From Nelumbo lutea (lineage: Eukaryota; Streptophyta; Magnoliopsida; Proteales; Nelumbonaceae): DNA of 64,000 bases. The DNA lies in contig JAKGHH010000007.1 of the NCBI GenBank assembly GCA_022828595.1, forward strand, positions 66,204,727-66,268,726, read 5' to 3'. Shown piece by piece: positions 55,670-64,000 of the stretch. Numbering within the stretch: the first letter of the stretch is position 1; each line of letters begins with the position of its first letter. The notes under the pieces are model-generated. The model made no database searches. It saw only the letters and a list, made by a program, of their open reading frames with translations, and was not told the DNA's origin. The translations under genes and the position numbers were made by a program.

Positions 55670-56240
55670 GTAAAGCTTGGAATACCCAATTCTAACTTGC
55701 ACCAAAGAGCTTTGCCAAAGGTCCCAGAAACTTCAGGGGTTTAAGATGGAAGTTGCCAAATGCCAATGGGTTTAAGATGGGTGCTTAACAAATTAGATTC
55801 CTATTGATTCGCGGGTAGCTGTTCATTATATGACATATTGAGGCTAGATATTATTAGGTATTGTTAATGCCACACCTTAGATTTCTTCTTGCCCTCTAGT
55901 TCATGCATGGGGGGAATAATAAGTAGATTATATATTTAAATTTATCTAGATTAATATGATACGATATTGGATTTGAATTCAGACAACTGGATACAACTGA
56001 ATGTTCTAGATTGGAAAAGACAATCACAACAAGACACTAAAATGAGGGAACACAAACAAGTTCTTTGCTGAATAAAAAGACATAACAAAAGATGCCCTAT
56101 AATACAAGGCAAAGGCAAAACAAAACTACAAGCAAAGTTGAGCAGCGCAATTAGTGGGTGTTTGGCACCAATGCATTTCACAACTGTTCCATTTCATCAA
56201 TTTTCCATATCAAAAGAAAAACAAGGAAACACTGTTAAAC
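55670..56240. other. No gene recognised
   Basis: Flank of the Tat 5' LTR. It does not continue the CACTA transposase seen at the other side of the Tat element. Confidence 0.5.
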
Positions 56241-56244
56241 CATG

Positions 56245-56612
56245 TTTGGCAAGCCATGGTTGACAAAATAGATTTGATCTTTCGCAACAGCCTTATACAT
56301 TAAACCCTGGACCATGAGATCCCTAGTAATCATCTCATGGACCAAGAATAGTTCCCAGATTTTGTGGGTATTCCAGTATAAATTCAAGGAGATTGTAAGC
56401 CTAACAAGAGGGCTAAATGTTGCCTTTAAGTGGGTAAGAAGAACACCAAATGGAATGTTAGGTTCTTTGGCCAAACAAGGGGTTGTGAGATAGAAAATGG
56501 TTTGGGCAAATCTATAATCCTTTGTTGTTTTGGGATGGAATTTACACCCAAGCTCTTGTAACTTCTAAATTTTCATCAATAAAATTCTTTTTTTGTTGAT
56601 ACAAAAAAAAAA
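56245..56612 (+). mobile_element. L1-type LINE, 3' end fragment
   Basis: Plus strand: YKFKEIVSLTRGLNVAFKWV then RRTPNGMLGSLAKQGVVR and a stop at 56491, the C-terminal end of the RNase H domain of plant L1 LINEs. It is followed by a 3' UTR with CATCAATAAAATTC and GTTGATAC, then an A run (about 56602-56612). 5' truncated. Confidence 0.75.
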
Positions 56613-56614
56613 GC

Positions 56615-58690
56615 ACATGTTTAATGTACTAACCTATTTAGATGTTCGGCCTGATCTGTTGTGTGCATGCATGCCTTTTTTTTTCGGGGGTAGGGGGGTC
56701 AATAATGTATTGTCTGCTAAACTGGCCAACAGAATGTTAAGATCTTGTGGGAAATGAAGAAAATCAATTCTTAATTGCAGTATTCAAAATTGTAACCACT
56801 CCTCAAAACCATCATTTGTCTTGTAATAGCATAGTGCATAACCACTCCTGCTTTTGCTAGACCAATCAATGTGTGTCATAGACATTTCATAACCATGCTC
56901 TCTACTGCCAGCTAGCACAAACTAAATAAATAGCATGTAAGCTAATGTTTTGCAAGAACAACGAGAAAATTGGTTCTAATTTTTACTCCCCACCTTATAT
57001 TGTTAAAATACTCAGAATGGACAAAATACATGAAGTAGCCCCTAAATGAACAAAATAAAGAATAAATGATATTCAAGTTGTAAATGTATTTATGGGCGGA
57101 ACTGGGGATTCTCAAATCAATTTAAGGAAAAAGAGTCTCACTTTCTATAAATTGTAGGTTCCTAAAAGAGACTGAATTATGAATTATCTTATCCATTAAT
57201 CTTTCTTCCTTTCTTTTTTAATTCAATTTTAGAAACTATATGTAAATTTATATTTAAAAATAGAGAATATGAAACTAATTATATTATATCCCAATTTAAA
57301 CCATAAACCCATGATGACATCCACTTCTCACCTATTGATTCTCCCCACTAAGGTTTTCAATCCTATAAAAAAAGAAAACCTAAAGTTTATTAACTAGCTC
57401 ATTCTTACTTGGAAATTATAAAGAAAGGCTTTGCACCATTTATGGACTATCAACAATTGGTTTTGGTGTGACATATATTTCCTTCTATAGAAGTATATAA
57501 TTGATGTTCCCAATATGTATTAATAAATAGTTTTACTTTATCAATCATAAGAAATAAAAGAAAAAGAAATATCTAGTTGAAGAGATGATATGGAGTTTGG
57601 TGTAAAACTTCCTCAAGAGATTGATGTGGGGGGAGATTCACCTCTGAATTATAGTTACAGGTCAGATGGCAAATCATCAAATATAGGGTTTATGAAGAAG
57701 AATAATAGAAAGAAGCTAGTAAGCTAGAGATCATGTAATTGCCAACAAGTGGTATATGGAAAAGTAATTAAACAAATAATCTAACTAGGTAACCTAGAAC
57801 CTGGCTACAAGTTTGTCCCCAAATTTAATGATGTTATGACATCATTTTCTAATCTTATTGTGGAAGAAATCAAATTGATCATATAGTCCAGATATGTGAT
57901 ATGTACCAAAGGAAAAAGTACATATTTTTAGGCATATACATTCATAAAACCAAAATTCTAACTTGTCCCTTGCAGTTAATTATTAAACACAAAGTATGAA
58001 AGAAGCAACATTGATAATGGTTGAAAATATAAATTAAAAAAAGGCTATTGGTCCCAGCTATCTAGAGGCATGGATTTGGGAGGAAAAGACTAGAAAAGTA
58101 TAAATAGTAGACGCCCAAAACAGAACTTCCAAAACTCCCCTAACAAAAGACCTTTCTTAAAATCTCCAAAACTCAATCATTATCTCCAATTCATTCCTAC
58201 CCATCTCTTGATTAAATGTTTTTCATCATCATATATAAATATGCAAGAACTGGAGAGATTCAAACTCAAAATTATTCACTAACCAGTAAAGTGGAACCCT
58301 TCTCCAATCAAACCTCCTTCCGCCCTTTCCTTGTTTTTTTTTTTTTTTTTTTTTTTTTTGCGTACTAGGAATTTAGAACAGCATCTATTCTCGCCCTAAG
58401 ATGAAAAAAAAAACAGCACGATTAGGGTTTTATAGTTTATAGAGAAAGATGAATGGGGTATAAAAAATATAGGGGTCAATGAACTTACCTTTCTTGACTT
58501 CTTTGTTGAATTTCAAAGTTCTCAATGCGCCGATTGAATATAAATCTGAGCTCAATTGAGACTCAATCTGTGAAGGAAACTTTCCATATTAATGTTGTTG
58601 TGTGGGAGAGAAAGTAGAGAAGTAGAGTTATGTGGGAGAGAAAGTATAAAACAGAGTTGTTGCTCTCTACCAAGACGGAGTAGAAATCGG
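56615..58690. other. No gene recognised
   Basis: AT-rich. A T26 run lies at 58334-58359. TATAAATAG at about 58099 is followed by a C/A-rich leader-like stretch that resembles a promoter and 5' UTR, but no coding sequence follows. Part of this may be interior of the CACTA element ending at 58940. Confidence 0.4.
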
Positions 58691-58699
58691 TTCCACTTA

Positions 58700-58940
58700 C
58701 CGTGCATCAATGATTTTAGAAATGGAGGGAAAGCATTGAACCAAGCAGTCTAAAAACAATTTAATTATGATCGGCTGGTTCAATGCGAATACTGTCAGTT
58801 TGGTTCATTGAACTGCCACCCTGTTTTAATTATTTCCTCGGTTTAATTCACTGGTGGCAGTTATGATAAAACCGCCACCATTGATGCATCTAGGCCGATG
58901 TTTTTTATGACTGCCGGCTTAGTCGGTTTTTCTTGTAGTG
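58700..58940 (-). mobile_element. CACTA transposon terminus
   Basis: The minus strand starts CACTACAAGAAAAACCG at 58940, the classic terminal repeat of plant CACTA elements. Subterminal words follow (GGCAGTCATAAAAAACATCGG, GGTGGCGGTTTTATCATAAC, CCACCAGTGAATTAAACC). The element extends to lower coordinates. The partner terminus was not found in the window. Confidence 0.75.
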
Positions 58941-58944
58941 AGTA

Positions 58945-60317
58945 TAGTATTGATATATCAAAAAGAGAATGTCCTTCTTTCTGTGAGGTAGATTTTGGGC
59001 TCACTATTTGGCAAATAAAAATATCCATTTTTGAAGATTTTGAAACCCTTTTATACCATAAGGAAGCAAGCAAATTGTTCATTTTCTACATTACATACTT
59101 CGTTTATAGAAACCTTTAATGCAATTTCTAGAGTTCTAAGGATAATTTGCTTTCTACTTTAACCCTTGTTTCCCTACCAAAAGGAAAATTCAGGTATAAT
59201 TTTGTTTGGGACTCTCTTCCATCTTTGGTGAAGAGTGAATACTTGTTGCCATTTCAATCATTGATCATGCTAGAAATTACTAGTGCAACTAAAATACATT
59301 AATGGAGAATAGTTGGGGAGAGGAGGAGGAAGAAGAAGAAGAAGAAAAAAGATAGTGAAAGAGTTAGATTAATAGAGTGGAGAGAGGTGGACTGGTTGTT
59401 GGTTTGAGACTCTACACAGTATTCTAGTTTAGTTTCGAGAAAGAAGACAATGAACAATATCTTATTTTGTAGAATAATTTTAGGATTTTGAAATATTTAA
59501 ACTCACATATGACATCATGTGCATTAGACAATAGATGAAATACTAACAATGGGGTCTAAAATCGGTAGTTTTCGGAAGTTTTGGTACTATAGTGGCACAT
59601 TTTAAAGTTTGGGTACCAAGTGAGACTACCCCTAAAGTGCATGGTACTAATCTAGAAATTTCCCTTGTTTTTAAGCATTTATTTAAGATGAGACCACAAC
59701 AATAAAGACTTATATGCACTTGGGAAATTATTCAGAAATAAGCATATTTTCAATCAAAGTTTTGACTTTTTTTTAAGTGCTTATTGCATTTTTTACCTAT
59801 ATTGGCTTGCTACATAAATTTTGAAATACCTTTATTACCCCATTTGGAAGAGTTACTTTTTCATTACACACTCATAATCACTTATTAGGATAAGCATTTA
59901 ATAATGAGCACTTATTTATCTAATAAGCACCTTGAATGGGGGAAAGTTATAATTCTACATCATTGCATATTTTGTTAATAAAATTTTGTAGGAAGCATTA
60001 CACAATATAACTAAAAATACCAAATTTATCCATTATATGAAAAACTTATGGCATTTGGAATCATGCTGTTGAATTTTCATTTGTCTCCATTTAAGTGTTA
60101 CATAGTCAATTTGGTTTTAATGTAGAACTACAAAATATGTACTTGATTGGCTAGACTTAATATGGTAACAACACATTTTACATTAGATTATGATGGTGTT
60201 TGGCAACATGAGTGTTTTAATTCTCAATATTTGTACACGATGCACAATTGTTTATGGTAGTTTTAAATGCATTAGTGCAATTAGACACTGTTAAAACAGC
60301 TTAAGTGGAAATCCATC
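58945..60317. other. No gene recognised
   Basis: AT-rich with a (GAA)n-like run at about 59318-59352. ATAAGCACTTATT-type words recur between 59690 and 59935. No coding similarity. Confidence 0.45.
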
Positions 60318-60325
60318 CTATAAGG

Positions 60326-60856
60326 TAGGGGTGATCATGGGTCAGGCCGGGCCGGACTTTGCACTTATGATAAGGGCTATAACTTAGGCCCGGGCCCGGC
60401 CTGAAGTTTCAAGCCAGAAACATAAGCCCTAGTCGTGGTATATATGGACCTGGGTCGGGCCGGGCCTGATTCCAAGCCAATGTCACTCATATATAAAACA
60501 TTACATATCTATATATTAAATGACATAACATGCATATAAACTTATTTTAAACATTATATAATAAAAAATATTACATACAATATAAATTATACATGTCATG
60601 TTATAATATTTATATATAAAATATATAATATAATGTAAAATAACATGTATACATATGTTTATATTATTCACAAAATGTGTAAGTTTAAATATATCTGGAT
60701 CGGGCTGGGCTTGAAGTATTAAACCCAAGCTTGGCCCTAAAATTTGCATGCCTGATGTGGGCTCGGGCCCGGGCCGAGCCTAAACACAAAACCCAAGCCC
60801 AAGCCCGGAATTTCTGGGCCAGGCTTGTGTGTGTCGGGCTGAAATGATCACCCCTA
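60326..60856. mobile_element. hAT-type non-autonomous element with perfect 8-bp target duplication
   Basis: Ends TAGGGGTGATCATGGG and AAATGATCACCCCTA are inverted, and CTATAAGG is duplicated outside (60318-60325 and 60857-60864). Just inside the ends are GGGCC-rich stretches (GGCCGGGCCGGAC, GGCCCGGGCCCGG, GGGCTCGGGCCCGGGCC) around an AT-rich centre. No transposase. The perfect duplication suggests a recent insertion. Confidence 0.9.
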
Positions 60857-60869
60857 CTATAAGGTGAAA

Positions 60870-62355
60870 CACCATTTTGACATTTCTATAAACACCCCCA
60901 TCCCTATGCACATATCCTAGTGTAAAGCATGGTGAAAGCAATTGAAATTAAATCCATTCAACCAAATATGACTTTGATATGAAACCCGACTCTATAGTTT
61001 CAAACTTTGCCTATGTGCATAGATGTGTTAGGATATGTAAATGTATAGTATTTGGGGATTTTATCACTTCAATTGTCTCATGTGGCATTAATGATGCTTT
61101 TGTGTTTGAAATTATTATAATTTATGATTCAATATATATTTTGTAACAAAACATCTTATTCTCTTAATTCCCAATGTCATAACCAAAGTACAAATGTTGT
61201 GCCTTGAAGCACCACAACATCAAACATCTCCTAAAAGATAAAGATCTAATGTCAAAATGTAAAAAAAAAAAAAAATTAAAGTTTTGTTGAGAAGTTATGA
61301 TCTTCTCATACATGTTTCTTGTCATATAAGTTTTTCAAATTTACAAACATAAATACAAAACAAGATTTTATATTCACTTTTTAGTTGCTTGCACTCGATA
61401 CATTTGTATATAGAGGTTTGGATTTTAATTGACCCAACCCATTTTTAATTGGGACACATGATGCAGACTCACACCCTACATAATTGGGATGATTTTGTTT
61501 GGTTATGTTGGGTCAACTAAACTTATTGGTAGTCTTACATCTAGCCATATATAACACTTCCCATAATAATGGTGGTGTTTGGTAGTATAGGCATTTCTCC
61601 AAAGCATTTTCACTATGTTAGTGCCATGTAGGCATTGTGTCCTCTCCCTCACTTTTCTTATTTGGTTGGATGTTTTCAAACAATATTGAATGCATTGAAT
61701 TCTATGAAAACAATTTTTGAACATTTTTTTGCAATAGACATAACATTTTCACAATTTTACTTTTGTGGTGGATAATGACATCTAATTAACACCAAATAAC
61801 AAAATAAAATATGCATATAGCTTGGATTTAGTTTACCAAATTCCAAGGTATGGGTGTTGTATGAGAAAGTGGAAATGATACCAAAGCCTTTGACTTTGTG
61901 TTGTGTATTTGTGTCACTTAGCCTCTTATATGTCTATTCTTTTCAATATTTAACCTCACTTTTATATGATATCAACTTTCATAATGACATTAATAACAAA
62001 TGAGGAATTACCTAATCACCCATAAAACATTATCAAACTTTTGAAGCAAATTTCATACCTAGGTGATGTCTAAATTTGATTTGTGGTAATGATAATGTAT
62101 ATATTGCATGAAAACTTTGATATAAATGTTGATAAAAAAACATTATTTATCATGGAATAAATGTACAAGGGTGTGGTAAACCTTTGGAGTGAAATTCAAA
62201 AGTCAACCACCATGCTCTAAGTTGGAATTTCTCTGTAATATTTTCTTGCTATGTTTTCTTTAAACTTCTCTTTCTTCTTTTTCTTTTTTAGTTAAAACCA
62301 TCTTCTATCCCTAGGTCATCAACCTTTGAGGAGTTTTTTCTAGTGAGGTGATGCT
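60870..62355. other. No gene recognised
   Basis: AT-rich; an A run at about 61260-61275. No coding similarity. Confidence 0.45.
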
Positions 62356-62362
62356 ATGAGTT

Positions 62363-63317
62363 TAGGGTCATCAACAGGTCAAGTCTGGTTTGGGATAGGA
62401 TGAATTCATCTTGAACTGATAAAAGATTAGGTTGTCTCGATCTTGAACCAGACCCTATTGGAACAATAGTTAGGGACCCATAATCAAATTGATTATTAAT
62501 TGGGCTAATTAGATGTAGCCCAATAAAAATTAATTATAATTGAGAGGGCCTTTCCTTTAAAGGTTAAGAGGTAAAGTTGTAATTGAATATGCCCTAATGA
62601 CTATCAAAGTCAAGTTGAATGTAGAAATACTTGCTAAAGTTGTAAATAGAGGTAAAGAGGCAATTGTTACCTTCTATGATTGAGGCCTCAAACAACCTCA
62701 AGTACCATAATAATAGAAAAGAAATATAAAATCACATAAAAGAAAGAAAACACAACCCAAAGGTCCACTTGCCACTACAACATGCTTCTGCCATTCAAGA
62801 AGGAAAAATGGCCAATATAAAACAAAATATAGCAGGGATTTAAGAAGAAAAAAAACATAGTTCAGATCATATGGCTATTTCCTATTGTAATTCAAGAAGA
62901 AAAATCACTAACTAATGGCTACTTGTCATTGTTGTTCTTATCATTCTTGTGCTCTCTACTTAGATATTGTTGCATTTCCCAACAAGCAAACTTGGTCTTG
63001 TGCCTATTGCCTACAACATCTCAACATTTCATGAGTAGGGTTTTGTCTTGGTTTCAATGTCTACAGTAATGGATGGCAAATGTGATAAGAATAATTTAGG
63101 GTTTGGAACCAATAATCAATAGAAAGAGGGAAAGAAAAATGGGCTTAGGGGTGTATAGGGTATCATAACATATCATATATGTTATGATATTTAATTGATT
63201 CAAGACAATTAAAACCGGTCTCAAATCGATAATAATTGAGACATGAAACCTAGAACTAGAATTAGCCCAGTAGAACTCAACTTAGAACTAGAGCCGACAT
63301 ACCCATTAACAACCCTA
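62363..63317. mobile_element. hAT-like element (955 bp) with near-perfect 8-bp duplication
   Basis: Ends TAGGGTCATCAACAGGTCAAG and CATACCCATTAACAACCCTA are imperfect inverted repeats. The flanks TATGAGTT (62355-62362) and TATGAGTG (63318-63325) match at 7 of 8. The interior has no transposase motif. Confidence 0.65.
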
Positions 63318-63329
63318 TATGAGTGAGAG

Positions 63330-64000
63330 TGATTTGGGAGCCTCTTCAAAGGTTTTGGAGATGTGTGAACTTAGGATTTTTTCCCGTGTTATAATCGATC
63401 ATTCTTTACATATTGTGAGAGTAACGAAACATATAAAAATTTGTGGAAGGTTCCAAAGGGTTATGAGGTAGAACCCATTGATGGGGATGCCTTTTGGATC
63501 AATTTCAATAAAGACTTTGAATCTTGAAAACTTACTTGAAACGATTTTGTGGTTGATCAAGGACTACCATTTACTTCTTTAGAAATAGTCATTTTGTGTT
63601 GACCTATAGAAACTAATGATTAATACTTGGGAGGTTTGGATATGGATCCTTAAATTTCTAGTCGAAAGGATGTCAACAAAAAATGCTTGAATCCTTGGTA
63701 GTCAAGTAGAAGTGATTGACCTTAATGAAGATGCGAAGAAGGGTAAACTTGTTTGTTAGGGAAAATTTTCCAAATTAGGGTGAGGATTTATATTTCAAAA
63801 CTTAATTAAAGAAGTCAAGGATGAGAAATAAAATAATAACTATGACTGGTTTCCCATGTAGTATGAGAAACTATCAACTTTTTGTTACAAATGTAGGATT
63901 TCGGGCCATAGCAAAAATAACTACCAATTGAAGATAAAAGATGATGTGTTGGATGAATTAATGAGTCGATTAGTCTTACAAGTGGTAATCGGTGTTCATA
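63330..64000 (+). pseudogene. LINE ORF1 remnant with CCHC knuckle, cut by the window end
   Basis: Broken frames read SQVEVIDLNEDAKKGK, GKFSKLG, then YDWFPM, a stop, YEKLSTFCYKCRISGHSKNN (63841-63916). This is the DUF4283 / zf-CCHC_4 part of plant L1 LINE ORF1, a nucleic-acid-binding protein. The last Cys of the knuckle is Tyr here. Upstream of about 63640 the similarity is faint. The rest of the element would lie beyond the window. Confidence 0.7.

Noticed and set aside
58095..58330. A host promoter and first exon (TATAAATAG plus leader-like sequence)
   Set aside because: No coding sequence follows, only a T26 run and AT-rich DNA; kept only as a remark.

Overview
This is nuclear DNA from a flowering plant. 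It has plant introns, a KUP/HAK/KT potassium-transporter gene, plant retrotransposon lineages (Athila, Tat), CACTA, hAT, Helitron and Tourist-type elements, tRNA-derived SINEs and a wax-synthase-like pseudogene. The species cannot be named from the sequence. Coding density is very low: one part of one apparently functional host gene is visible, and almost everything else is layered, mostly decayed transposable elements in an AT-rich background.

Layout. 1-5.0 kb: a purine-rich tandem duplication, an RTE-type LINE tail, a long-TIR MITE and a MITE-in-MITE nest. 5.0-6.9 kb: first three coding exons of a KUP/HAK/KT K+ transporter on the minus strand, with a TATA box and a GA/CT tract upstream; the later exons are not within the remaining 5 kb to the left. 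7-16.8 kb: MITEs of several families and LINE scraps. 17.0-20.6 kb: a deleted Tat-like LTR element keeping only an antisense coiled-coil ORF remnant, with a solo LTR (5-bp target duplication) inside its left LTR. 20.7-28 kb: very AT-rich DNA with an inverted repeat, a Helitron 5' terminus, a probable 3-kb non-autonomous Helitron and a degenerate AATACTGTTAATT-type repeat field. 29-34.2 kb: SINEs, a truncated wax-synthase pseudogene, MITEs, an LTR remnant and a perfect 19-bp hairpin.

34.6-44.3 kb holds a dead Ty3/gypsy Athila element in plus orientation (LTR, PBS, repeat-rich leader, gag, protease, RT-RNase H, integrase). 44.5-48.0 kb holds a degenerate CACTA (TNP2) transposase on the minus strand. 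48.0-55.7 kb holds a Tat-lineage Ty3/gypsy element in minus orientation with dual RNase H, a truncated 3' LTR and an extra ORF antisense to gag-pol. 56-64 kb carries an L1-type LINE 3' end, a CACTA terminus, two hAT-type non-autonomous elements with 8-bp target duplications, and a LINE ORF1 remnant cut by the window edge.

None of the transposon proteins is intact. The stops, frameshifts and internal deletions imply old insertions. The most informative structures are the nested insertions with readable target duplications, the antisense ORFs in two Tat-type elements, the palindrome-rich Athila leader and the large AT-motif field in the Helitron. I found no defence, CRISPR or operon-like system, and the sequence gives no reason to expect one.
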